Of a stretch of 64,000 nt of DNA, positions 10,854-19,874 are shown piece by piece. The position numbers were made by a program, and so were the translations under genes. The notes below the pieces were generated by a model. That model was not told the DNA's origin, did no database searches, and was given only the letters and a program-made list of their open reading frames with translations. The DNA is from Crossaster papposus (taxonomy: Eukaryota > Echinodermata > Asteroidea > Velatida > Solasteridae). The DNA lies in contig JBAIAA010000693.1 in assembly GCA_037893245.1 (NCBI GenBank), positions 124,001 through 188,000 of the forward strand. Reading direction: 5' to 3'. The first letter of the stretch is position 1. Every line of letters begins with the position of its first letter.

Positions 10854-11951
10854 GTGTCCCGTCAAGAAATGACGTACAATGTGGACGATGAGGTAGAATC
10901 AGGAATACGCTCTGTTGAACAAGTCAATTCGCTCTCCAACTCCAGTCAGAGTTTGATGGTATGTTCACAGGTGCCACTGGAAGGTGGTCAACAGGAAGGT
11001 CAGGCGAACATCATGAACAGTGGCAGTAGGGTTGAATTGAATGCACTTGTTCAGTCAGATGGTAGAGCCGATGGCAATGTGTCCCGTCAAGAAATGACGT
11101 ACAATGTGGATGATGAGGTAGAATTAGGAATACGCTCTGTTGAAAAAGTCGATTCGCTCTCCAGCTCCAATCAGAGTTTGATGGTATGTTCACAGGTGCC
11201 ACTGGAAGTGGGTCAACAGGAAGGTCAGGCGAACATCATGAACAGTGGCAGTAGGGTTGAATTGAATGCACTTGTTCAGTCAGATGGTAGAGCCGATGGC
11301 AATGTGTCCCGTCAAGAAATGACGTACAATGTGGATGATGAGGTAGAATCAGGAATACGCTCTGTTGAAAAAGTCAATTCGCTCTCCAGCTCCAGTCAGA
11401 GTTTGATGGTATGTTCACAGGTGCCACTGGAAGTGGGTCAACAGGAAGGTCAGGCGAACACCATGAACAGCAGTAGGGTTGAATTGAATGTACTTGTTCA
11501 GTCAGATGGTAGAGCCGATGGCAATGTGTCCCGTCAAGAAATGACGTACAATGTGGATGATGAGGTAGAACCAGGAATACGCTCTGTTGAAAAAGTCAAT
11601 TCGCTCTCCAGCTCCAGTCAGAGTTTGATGGTATGTTCACAGGTGCCACTGGAAGTTGGTCAACAGGAAGGTCAGGCGAACATCATGAACAGTGGCAGTA
11701 GGGTTGAATTGAATGCACTTGTTCAGTCAGATGGTAGAGCCGATGGCAATGTGTCCCGTCAAGAAATGACGTACAATGTGGATGATGAGGTAGAATTAGG
11801 AATACGCTCTGTTGAAAAAGTCGATTCGCTCTCCAGCTCCAGTCAGAGTTTGATGGTATGTTCACAGGTGCCACTGGAAGTGGGTCAACAGGAAGGTCAG
11901 GCGAACATCATGAACAGTGGCAGTAGGGTTGAATTGAATGCACTTGTTTAG
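10854..11951 (+). CDS. Repeat-protein frame, open segment 3 (5 units)
   Basis: This is a near-copy of the preceding segment shifted by 1131 bp; the first unit has SNSSQS where its twin has SSSSQS. It ends differently, at a CAG to TAG change in the LVQ codon (11949-11951) and not in the 9-bp insertion. The segment starts at a GTG only because an upstream TAG closes the frame. Confidence 0.35.
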   Translation: MSRQEMTYNVDDEVESGIRSVEQVNSLSNSSQSLMVCSQVPLEGGQQEGQANIMNSGSRVELNALVQSDGRADGNVSRQEMTYNVDDEVELGIRSVEKVDSLSSSNQSLMVCSQVPLEVGQQEGQANIMNSGSRVELNALVQSDGRADGNVSRQEMTYNVDDEVESGIRSVEKVNSLSSSSQSLMVCSQVPLEVGQQEGQANTMNSSRVELNVLVQSDGRADGNVSRQEMTYNVDDEVEPGIRSVEKVNSLSSSSQSLMVCSQVPLEVGQQEGQANIMNSGSRVELNALVQSDGRADGNVSRQEMTYNVDDEVELGIRSVEKVDSLSSSSQSLMVCSQVPLEVGQQEGQANIMNSGSRVELNALV

Positions 11952-11975
11952 TCAGATGGTAGAGCCGATGGCAAT

Positions 11976-13976
11976 GTGTCCCGTCAAGAAATGACGTACA
12001 ATGTGGATGATGAGGTAGAATCAGGAATACGCTCTGTTGAAAAAGTCAATTCGCTCTCCAAGCCCAGTCAGAGTTTGATGGGATGTTCACAGGTGCCACT
12101 GGAAGTGGGTCAACAGGAAAGTCAGGCGAACATCATGAACAGTGGCAGTAGGGTTGAATTGAATGTACTTGTTCAGTCAGATGGTAGAGCCGATGGCAAT
12201 GTGTCCCGTCAAGAAATGAAGTACAATGTGGATGATGAGTTAGAATCAGGAATACGCTATGTTGAAAAAGTCAATTCGCTCTTCAGCTCCAGTCAGAGTT
12301 TGATGGTATGTTCACAGGTGCCCCTGGAAGTGGGTCAACAGGAAGGTCAGCCGAACATCATGAACAGAGGCAGTAGGGTTGAATTGAATGCACTTGTTCA
12401 GTCAGATGGTAGAGCCGATGGCAATGTGTCCCGTCAAGAAATGACGTACAATGTGGATGATGAGGTAGAATCAGGAATACGCTCTGTTGAAAAAGTCAAT
12501 TCGCTCTCCAGCTCCAGTCAGAGTTTGATGGTATGTTCACAGGTGCCACTGGAAGTGGGTCAACAGGATGGTCAGGCGAACATCATGAACAGTGGCAGTA
12601 GGGTTGAATTGAATGCACTTGTTCAGTCAGATGGTAGAGCCGATGGCAATGTGTCCCGTCAAGAAATGACGTACAATGTGGATGATGAGGTAGAACCAGG
12701 AATACGCTCTGTTGAAAAAGTCAATTCGCTCTCCAGCTCCAGTCAGAGTTTGATGGTATGTTCACAGGTGCCACTGGAAGTGGGTCAACAGGAAGGTCAG
12801 GCGAACATCATGAACAGTGGCAGTAGGGTTGAATTGAATGTACTTGTTCAGTCAGATGGTAGAGCCGATGGCAATGTGTCCCGTCAAGAAATGACGTACA
12901 GTGTGGATGATGAGGTAGAATCAGGAATACGCTCTGTTGAAATAGTCAATTCGCTCTCCAGCTCCAGTCAGAGTTTGATGGTATGTTCACAGGTGCCACT
13001 GGAAGTGGGTCAACAGGATGGTCAGGCGAACATCATGAACAGTGGCAGTAGGGTTGAATTGAATGCACTTGTTCAGTCAGATGGTAGAGCCGATGGCAAT
13101 GTGTCCCGTCAAGAAATGACGTACAATGTGGATGATGAGGTAGAATCAGGAATACGCTCTGTTGAAAAAGTCAATTCGCTCTCCAGCTCCAGTCAGAGTT
13201 TGATGGTATGTTCACAGGTGCCCCTGGAAGTGGGTCAACAGGAAGGTCAGCCGAACATCATGAACAGTGGCAGTAGGGTTGAATTGAATGCACTTGTTCA
13301 GTCAGATGGTAGAGCCGATGGCAATGTGTCCCGTCAAGAAATGACGTACAATGTGGATGATGAGGTAGAACCAGGAATACGCTCTGTTGAAAAAGTCAAT
13401 TCGCTCTCCAGCTCCAGTCAGAGTTTGATGGTATGTTCACAGGTGCCACTGGAAGTGGGTCAACAGGAAGGTCAGGCGAACATCATGAACAGTGGCAGTA
13501 GGGTTGAATTGAATGTACTTGTTCAGTCAGATGGTAGAGCCGATGGCAATGTGTCCCGTCAAGAAATGACGTACAGTGTGGATGATGAGGTAGAATCAGG
13601 AATACGCTCTGTTGAAAAAGTCAATTCGCTCTCAAGCTCCAGTCAGAGTTTGATGGTATGTTCACAGGTGCCACTGGAAGTGGGTCAACAGGAAGGTCAG
13701 CCGAACATCATGAACAGTGGCAGTAGGGTTGAATTGAATGCACTTGTTCAGTCAGATGGTAGAGCCGATGGCGATGTGTCCCGTCAAGAAATGACGTACA
13801 ATGTGGATGATGAGGTAGAATCAGGAATACGCTCTGTTGAAAAAGTCAATTCGCTCTCCAGCTCCAGTCAGAGTTTGATGGTATGTTCACAGGTGCCACT
13901 GGAAGTGGGTCAATATGAAGGACAGCCGAACATCATGAACAGTGGCAGTAGGGCTGAATTGAATGTACTTGTTTAG
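11976..13976 (+). CDS. Repeat-protein frame, open segment 4 (about 9 units)
   Basis: This is the same frame after the TAG at 11949. It contains one copy of the SKPSQSLMG / ESQANI / MKYNVDDEL series, a unique RYVEK change (12258 area), the SLFSSS and NRGSR unit, an EIV unit, and a GDVS unit that destroys the N-x-S sequon. It closes with the QYEGQPN cassette at TAG 13974-13976. The unit order resembles that at 22-24.8 kb. Confidence 0.35.
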   Translation: MSRQEMTYNVDDEVESGIRSVEKVNSLSKPSQSLMGCSQVPLEVGQQESQANIMNSGSRVELNVLVQSDGRADGNVSRQEMKYNVDDELESGIRYVEKVNSLFSSSQSLMVCSQVPLEVGQQEGQPNIMNRGSRVELNALVQSDGRADGNVSRQEMTYNVDDEVESGIRSVEKVNSLSSSSQSLMVCSQVPLEVGQQDGQANIMNSGSRVELNALVQSDGRADGNVSRQEMTYNVDDEVEPGIRSVEKVNSLSSSSQSLMVCSQVPLEVGQQEGQANIMNSGSRVELNVLVQSDGRADGNVSRQEMTYSVDDEVESGIRSVEIVNSLSSSSQSLMVCSQVPLEVGQQDGQANIMNSGSRVELNALVQSDGRADGNVSRQEMTYNVDDEVESGIRSVEKVNSLSSSSQSLMVCSQVPLEVGQQEGQPNIMNSGSRVELNALVQSDGRADGNVSRQEMTYNVDDEVEPGIRSVEKVNSLSSSSQSLMVCSQVPLEVGQQEGQANIMNSGSRVELNVLVQSDGRADGNVSRQEMTYSVDDEVESGIRSVEKVNSLSSSSQSLMVCSQVPLEVGQQEGQPNIMNSGSRVELNALVQSDGRADGDVSRQEMTYNVDDEVESGIRSVEKVNSLSSSSQSLMVCSQVPLEVGQYEGQPNIMNSGSRAELNVLV

Positions 13977-14009
13977 CTTGTTCAGTCAGATGGTAGAGCC
14001 GATGGCAAT

Positions 14010-16460
14010 GTGTCCCGTCAAGAAATGACGTACAATGTGGACGATGAGGTAGAATCAGGAATACGCTCTGTTGAACAAGTCAATTCGCTCTCCAGCTCCA
14101 GTCAGAGTTTGATGGTATGTTCACAGGTGCCACTGGAAGGTGGTCAACAGGAAGGTCAGGCGAACATCATGAACAGTGGCAGTAGGGTTGAATTTAATGC
14201 ACTTGTTCAGTCAGATGGTAGAGCCGATGGCAATGTGTCCCGTCAAGAAATGACGTACAATGTGGATGATGAGGTAGAATTAGGAATACGCTCTGTTGAA
14301 AAAGTCGATTCGCTCTCCAGCTCCAATCAGAGTTTGATGGTATGTTCACAGGTGCCACTGGAAGTGGGTCAACAGGAAGGTCAGGCGAACATCATGAACA
14401 GTGGCAGTAGGGTTGAATTGAATGCACTTGTTCAGTCAGATGGTAGAGCCGATGGCAATGTGTCCCGTCAAGAAATGACGTACAATGTGGATGATGAGGT
14501 AGAATCAGGAATACGCTCTGTTGAAAAAGTCAATTCGCTCTCCAGCTCCAGTCAGAGTTTGATGGTATGTTCACAGGTGCCACTGGAAGGTGGTCAACAG
14601 GAAGGTCAGGCGAACATCATGAACAGTGGCAGTAGGGTTGAATTGAATGCACTTGTTCAGTCAGATGGTAGAGCCGATGGCAATGTGTCCCGTCAAGAAA
14701 TGACGTACAATGTGGATGATGAGGTAGAACCAGGAATACGCTCTGTTGAAAAAGTCAATTCGCTCTCCAGCTCCAGTCAGACTTTGATGGTATGTTCACA
14801 GGTGCCACTGGAAGTGGGTCAACAGGAAGGTCAGGCGAACATCATGAACAGTGGCAGTAGGGTTGAATTGAATGTACTTGTTCAGTCAGATGGTAGAGCC
14901 GGTGGCAATGTGTCCCGTCAAGAAATGACGTACAGTGTGGATGATGTGGTAGAATCAGGAATACGCTCTGTTGAAATAGTCAATTCGCTCTCCAGCTCCA
15001 GTCAGAGTTTGATGGTATGTTCACAGGTGCCACTTGAAGTGGGTCAACAGGAAGGTCAGGCGAACATCATGAACAGTGGCAGTAGGGTTGAATTGAATGC
15101 ACTTGTTCAGTCAGATGGTAGAGCCGATGGCAATGTGTCCCGTCAAGAAATGACGTACAATGTGGATGATGAGGTAGAATCAGGAATACGCTCTGTTGAA
15201 AAAGTCAATTCGCTCTCCAGCTCCAGTCAGAGTTTGATGGTATGTTCACAGGTGCCACTGGAAGTGGGTCAACAGGATGGTCAGGCGAACATCATGAACA
15301 GTGGCAGTAGGGTTGAATTGAATGCACTTGTTCAGTCAGATGGTAGAGCCGATGGCAATGTGTCCCGTCAAGAAATGACGTACAATGTGGATGATGAGGT
15401 AGAACCAGGAATACGCTCTGTTAAAAAAGTCAATTCGCTCTCCAGCTTCAGTCAGAGTTTGATGGTATGTTCACAGGTGCCACTGGAAGTGGGTCAACAG
15501 GAAGGTCAGGCGAACATCATGAACAGTGGCAGTAGGGTTGAATTGAATGTACTTGTTCAGTCAGATGGTAGAGCCGATGGCAATGTGTCCCGTCAAGAAA
15601 TGACGTACAGTGTGGATGATGAGGTAGAATCAGGAATACGCTCTGTTGAAAAAGTCAATTCGCTCTCCAGCTCCAGTCAGAGTTTGATGGTATGTTCACA
15701 GGTGCCCCTGGAAGTGGGTCAACAGGAAGGTCAGCCGAACATCATGAACAGTGGCAGTAGGGTTGAATTGAATGCACTTGTTCAGTCAGATGGTAGAGCC
15801 GATGGCAATGTGTCCCGTCAAGAAATGACGTACAATGTGGATGATGAGGTAGAACCAGGAATACACTCTGTTGAAAAAGTCAATTCGCTCTCCAGCTCCA
15901 GTAAGAGTTTGATGGTATGTTCACAGGTGCCACTGGAAGTGGGTCAACAGGAAGGTCAGGCGAACATCATGGACAGTGGCAGTAGGGTTGAATTGAATGT
16001 ACTTGTTCAGTCAGATGGTAGAGCCGATGGCAATGTGTCCCGTCAAGAAATGACGTACAGTGTGGATGATGAGGTAGAATCAGGAATACGCTCTGTTGAA
16101 ATAGTCAATTCGCTCTCCAGCTCCAGTCAGAGTTTGATGGTATGTTCACAGGTGCCACTTGAAGTGGGTCAACAGGAAGGTCAGGCGAACATCATGAACA
16201 GTGGCAGTAAGGTTGAATTGAATGCACTTGTTCAGTCAGATGGTAGAGCCGATGGCAATGTGTCCCGTCAAGAAATGACGTACAATGTAGATGATGAGGT
16301 AGAATCAGGAATACGCTCTGTTGAAAAAGTCAATTCGCTCTCAAGCTCCAGTCAGAGTTTGATGGTATGTTCACAGGTGCCACTGGAAGTGGGTCAACAG
16401 GAAGGTCAGCCGAACATCATGAACAGTGGCAGTAGGGTTGAATTGAATGCACTTGTTTAG
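14010..16460 (+). CDS. Repeat-protein frame, open segment 5 (about 11 units)
   Basis: It begins with the EQ/GGQ unit, here with a private VEFNAL change, and contains a second PLEGGQ unit, a private DVVES change and RAGGNVS. Its last six or so units carry a rare linked set (PGIHS, SSSKSLM, NIMDSG) that recurs exactly 3156 bp downstream. It ends with a CAG to TAG change at 16458-16460, which is also shared 3156 bp downstream. Confidence 0.35.
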   Translation: MSRQEMTYNVDDEVESGIRSVEQVNSLSSSSQSLMVCSQVPLEGGQQEGQANIMNSGSRVEFNALVQSDGRADGNVSRQEMTYNVDDEVELGIRSVEKVDSLSSSNQSLMVCSQVPLEVGQQEGQANIMNSGSRVELNALVQSDGRADGNVSRQEMTYNVDDEVESGIRSVEKVNSLSSSSQSLMVCSQVPLEGGQQEGQANIMNSGSRVELNALVQSDGRADGNVSRQEMTYNVDDEVEPGIRSVEKVNSLSSSSQTLMVCSQVPLEVGQQEGQANIMNSGSRVELNVLVQSDGRAGGNVSRQEMTYSVDDVVESGIRSVEIVNSLSSSSQSLMVCSQVPLEVGQQEGQANIMNSGSRVELNALVQSDGRADGNVSRQEMTYNVDDEVESGIRSVEKVNSLSSSSQSLMVCSQVPLEVGQQDGQANIMNSGSRVELNALVQSDGRADGNVSRQEMTYNVDDEVEPGIRSVKKVNSLSSFSQSLMVCSQVPLEVGQQEGQANIMNSGSRVELNVLVQSDGRADGNVSRQEMTYSVDDEVESGIRSVEKVNSLSSSSQSLMVCSQVPLEVGQQEGQPNIMNSGSRVELNALVQSDGRADGNVSRQEMTYNVDDEVEPGIHSVEKVNSLSSSSKSLMVCSQVPLEVGQQEGQANIMDSGSRVELNVLVQSDGRADGNVSRQEMTYSVDDEVESGIRSVEIVNSLSSSSQSLMVCSQVPLEVGQQEGQANIMNSGSKVELNALVQSDGRADGNVSRQEMTYNVDDEVESGIRSVEKVNSLSSSSQSLMVCSQVPLEVGQQEGQPNIMNSGSRVELNALV

Positions 16461-16484
16461 TCAGATGGTAGAGCCGATGGCGAT

Positions 16485-16685
16485 GTGTCCCGTCAAGAAA
16501 TGACGTACAATGTGGATGATGAGGTAGAATCAGGAATACGCTCTGTTGAAAAAGTCAATTCGCTCTCCAGCTCCAGTCAGAGTTTGATGGTATGTTCACA
16601 GGTGCCACTGGAAGTGGGTCAATATGAAGGACAGCCGAACATCATGAACAGTGGCAGTAGGGCTGAATTGAATGTACTTGTTTAG
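16485..16685 (+). CDS. Repeat-protein frame, short open segment 6
   Basis: This 66-codon remnant lies between a CAG to TAG nonsense codon and the 9-bp stop insertion. It is one unit with the GDVS-to-QYEGQPN junction. An identical segment occurs at 19641-19841. It is too short and too derived to be a gene and is best read as a piece of the same broken frame. Confidence 0.3.
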   Translation: MSRQEMTYNVDDEVESGIRSVEKVNSLSSSSQSLMVCSQVPLEVGQYEGQPNIMNSGSRAELNVLV

Positions 16686-16718
16686 CTTGTTCAGTCAGAT
16701 GGTAGAGCCGATGGCAAT

Positions 16719-19616
16719 GTGTCCCGTCAAGAAATGACGTACAATGTGGACGATGAGGTAGAATCAGGAATACGCTCTGTTGAACAAGTCAATTCGCTCT
16801 CCAGCTCCAGTAAGAGTTTGATGGTATGTTCACAGGTGCCACTGGAAGGTGGTCAACAGGAAGGTCAGGCGAACATCATGAACAGTGGCAGTAGGGTTGA
16901 ATTGAATGCACTTGTTCAGTCAGATGGTAGAGCCGATGGCAATGTGTCCCGTCAAGAAATGACGTACAATGTGGATGATGAGGTAGAATTAGGAATACGC
17001 TCTGTTGAAAAAGTCGATTTGCTCTCCAGCTCCAATCAGAGTTTGATGGTATGTTCACAGGTGCCACTGGAAGTGGGTCAACAGGAAGGTCAGGCGAACA
17101 TCATGAACAGTGGCAGTAGGGTTGAATTGAATGCACTTGTTCAGTCAGATGGTAGAGCCGATGGCAATGTGTCCCGTCAAGAAATGACGTACAATGTGGA
17201 TGATGAGGTAGAATCAGGAATACGCTCTGTTGAAAAAGTCAATTCGCTCTCCAGCTCCAGTCAGAGTTTGATGGTATGTTCACAGGTGCCACTGGAAGTG
17301 GGTCAACAGGAAGGTCAGGCGAACACCATGAACAGCAGTAGGGTTGAATTGAATGTACTTGTTCAGTCAGATGGTAGAGCCGATGGCAATGTGTCCCGTC
17401 AAGAAATGACGTACAATGTGGATGATGAGGTAGAACCAGGAATACGCTCTGTTGAAAAAGTCAATTCGCTCTCCAGCTCCAGTCAGAGTTTGATGGTATG
17501 TTCACAGGTGCCACTGGAAGTTGGTCAACAGGAAGGTCAGGCAAACATCATGAACAGTGGCAGTAGGGTTGAATTGAATGCACTTGTTCAGTCAGATGGT
17601 AGAGCCGATGGCAATGTGTCCCGTCAAGAAATGACGTACAATGTGGATGATGAGGTAGAATTAGGAATACGCTCTGTTGAAAAAGTCGATTCGCTCTCCA
17701 GCTCCAGTCAGAGTTTGATGGTATGTTCACAGGTGCCACTGGAAGTGGGTCAACAGGAAGGTCAGGCGAACATCATGAACAGTGGCAGTAGGGTTGAATT
17801 GAATGCACTTGTTCAGTCAGATGGTAGAGCCGATGGCAATGTGTCCCGTCAAGAAATGACGTACAATGTGGATGATGAGGTAGAACCAGGAATACGCTCT
17901 GTTGAAAAAGTCAATTCGCTCTCCAGCTCCAGTCAGAGTTTGATGGTATGTTCACAGGTGCCACTGGAAGTGGGTCAACAGGAAGGTCAGGCGAACATCA
18001 TGAACAGTGGCAGTAGGGTTGAATTGAATGTACTTGTTCAGTCAGATGGTAGAGCCGGTGGCAATGTGTCCCGTCAAGAAATGACGTACAGTGTGGATGA
18101 TGAGGTAGAATCAGGAATACGCTCTGTTGAAATAGTCAATTCGCTCTCCAGCTCCAGTCAGAGTTTGATGGTATGTTCACAGGTGCCACTTGAAGTGGGT
18201 CAACAGGAAGGTCAGGCGAACATCATGAACAGTGGCAGTAGGGTTGAATTGAATGCACTTGTTCAGTCAGATGGTAGAGCCGATGGCAATGTGTCCCGTC
18301 AAGAAATGACGTACAATGTGGATGATGAGGTAGAATCAGGAATACGCTCTGTTGAAAAAGTCAATTCGCTCTCCAGCTCCAGTCAGAGTTTGATGGTATG
18401 TTCACAGGTGCCACTGGAAGTGGGTCAACAGGATGGTCAGGCGAACATCATGAACAGTGGCAGTAGGGTTGAATTGAATGCACTTGTTCAGTCAGATGGT
18501 AGAGCCGATGGCAATGTGTCCCGTCAAGAAATGACGTACAATGTGGATGATGAGGTAGAACCAGGAATACGCTCTGTTGAAAAAGTCAATTCGCTCTCCA
18601 GCTTCAGTCAGAGTTTGATGGTATGTTCACAGGTGCCACTGGAAGTGGGTCAACAGGAAGGTCAGGCGAACATCATGAACAGTGGCAGTAGGGTTGAATT
18701 GAATGTACTTGTTCAGTCAGATGGTAGAGCCGATGGCAATGTGTCCCGTCAAGAAATGACGTACAGTGTGGATGATGAGGTAGAATCAGGAATACGCTCT
18801 GTTGAAAAAGTCAATTCGCTCTCCAGCTCCAGTCAGAGTTTGATGGTATGTTCACAGGTGCCCCTGGAAGTGGGTCAACAGGAAGGTCAGCCGAACATCA
18901 TGAACAGTGGCAGTAGGGTTGAATTGAATGCACTTGTTCAGTCAGATGGTAGAGCCGATGGCAATGTGTCCCGTCAAGAAATGACGTACAATGTGGATGA
19001 TGAGGTAGAACCAGGAATACACTCTGTTGAAAAAGTCAATTCGCTCTCCAGCTCCAGTAAGAGTTTGATGGTATGTTCACAGGTGCCACTGGAAGTGGGT
19101 CAACAGGAAGGTCAGGCGAACATCATGGACAGTGGCAGTAGGGTTGAATTGAATGTACTTGTTCAGTCAGATGGTAGAGCCGATGGCAATGTGTCCCGTC
19201 AAGAAATGACGTACAGTGTGGATGATGAGGTAGAATCAGGAATACGCTCTGTTGAAATAGTCAATTCGCTCTCCAGCTCCAGTCAGAGTTTGATGGTATG
19301 TTCACAGGTGCCACTTGAAGTGGGTCAACAGGAAGGTCAGGCGAACATCATGAACAGTGGCAGTAAGGTTGAATTGAATGCACTTGTTCAGTCAGATGGT
19401 AGAGCCGATGGCAATGTGTCCCGTCAAGAAATGACGTACAATGTAGATGATGAGGTAGAATCAGGAATACGCTCTGTTGAAAAAGTCAATTCGCTCTCAA
19501 GCTCCAGTCAGAGTTTGATGGTATGTTCACAGGTGCCACTGGAAGTGGGTCAACAGGAAGGTCAGCCGAACATCATGAACAGTGGCAGTAGGGTTGAATT
19601 GAATGCACTTGTTTAG
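16719..19616 (+). CDS. Repeat-protein frame, open segment 7 (about 13 units)
   Basis: It has the cassette start EQVN with SSSKSLM, a VDLLSS variant, the 74-residue NTMNSSRV unit and RAGGNVS. It then carries the PGIHS / SSSKSLM / NIMDSG run shared with the 14-16.5 kb block. It ends at TAG 19614-19616, the 3156-bp offset copy of the stop at 16458. Confidence 0.35.
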   Translation: MSRQEMTYNVDDEVESGIRSVEQVNSLSSSSKSLMVCSQVPLEGGQQEGQANIMNSGSRVELNALVQSDGRADGNVSRQEMTYNVDDEVELGIRSVEKVDLLSSSNQSLMVCSQVPLEVGQQEGQANIMNSGSRVELNALVQSDGRADGNVSRQEMTYNVDDEVESGIRSVEKVNSLSSSSQSLMVCSQVPLEVGQQEGQANTMNSSRVELNVLVQSDGRADGNVSRQEMTYNVDDEVEPGIRSVEKVNSLSSSSQSLMVCSQVPLEVGQQEGQANIMNSGSRVELNALVQSDGRADGNVSRQEMTYNVDDEVELGIRSVEKVDSLSSSSQSLMVCSQVPLEVGQQEGQANIMNSGSRVELNALVQSDGRADGNVSRQEMTYNVDDEVEPGIRSVEKVNSLSSSSQSLMVCSQVPLEVGQQEGQANIMNSGSRVELNVLVQSDGRAGGNVSRQEMTYSVDDEVESGIRSVEIVNSLSSSSQSLMVCSQVPLEVGQQEGQANIMNSGSRVELNALVQSDGRADGNVSRQEMTYNVDDEVESGIRSVEKVNSLSSSSQSLMVCSQVPLEVGQQDGQANIMNSGSRVELNALVQSDGRADGNVSRQEMTYNVDDEVEPGIRSVEKVNSLSSFSQSLMVCSQVPLEVGQQEGQANIMNSGSRVELNVLVQSDGRADGNVSRQEMTYSVDDEVESGIRSVEKVNSLSSSSQSLMVCSQVPLEVGQQEGQPNIMNSGSRVELNALVQSDGRADGNVSRQEMTYNVDDEVEPGIHSVEKVNSLSSSSKSLMVCSQVPLEVGQQEGQANIMDSGSRVELNVLVQSDGRADGNVSRQEMTYSVDDEVESGIRSVEIVNSLSSSSQSLMVCSQVPLEVGQQEGQANIMNSGSKVELNALVQSDGRADGNVSRQEMTYNVDDEVESGIRSVEKVNSLSSSSQSLMVCSQVPLEVGQQEGQPNIMNSGSRVELNALV

Positions 19617-19640
19617 TCAGATGGTAGAGCCGATGGCGAT

Positions 19641-19841
19641 GTGTCCCGTCAAGAAATGACGTACAATGTGGATGATGAGGTAGAATCAGGAATACGCTCT
19701 GTTGAAAAAGTCAATTCGCTCTCCAGCTCCAGTCAGAGTTTGATGGTATGTTCACAGGTGCCACTGGAAGTGGGTCAATATGAAGGACAGCCGAACATCA
19801 TGAACAGTGGCAGTAGGGCTGAATTGAATGTACTTGTTTAG
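19641..19841 (+). CDS. Repeat-protein frame, short open segment 8
   Basis: This 66-codon segment translates identically to 16485-16685 and lies 3156 bp from it. It sits between the same two stop types. It is a duplicate created together with its block and not a separate gene. Confidence 0.3.
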   Translation: MSRQEMTYNVDDEVESGIRSVEKVNSLSSSSQSLMVCSQVPLEVGQYEGQPNIMNSGSRAELNVLV

Positions 19842-19874
19842 CTTGTTCAGTCAGATGGTAGAGCCGATGGCAAT

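Larger units (their letters stand above)
13977..16685 (+). repeat. Higher-order block B1 (2709 bp, cassette to cassette)
   Basis: Twelve units between two 9-bp stop insertions. Its right part (about 14.73-16.69 kb) shares PGIHS, SSSKSLM, NIMDSG and a CAG to TAG stop with 17.88-19.84 kb at an offset of exactly 3156 bp. Confidence 0.8.
16686..19841 (+). repeat. Higher-order block B2 (3156 bp, cassette to cassette)
   Basis: Fourteen units including one 222-bp unit. The left part continues as a copy from 19842 (same EQVN / SSSKSLM entry) and the right part copies 13977-16685. The block is longer than B1 by two units, so the copies differ by insertion or deletion of whole units. Confidence 0.8.
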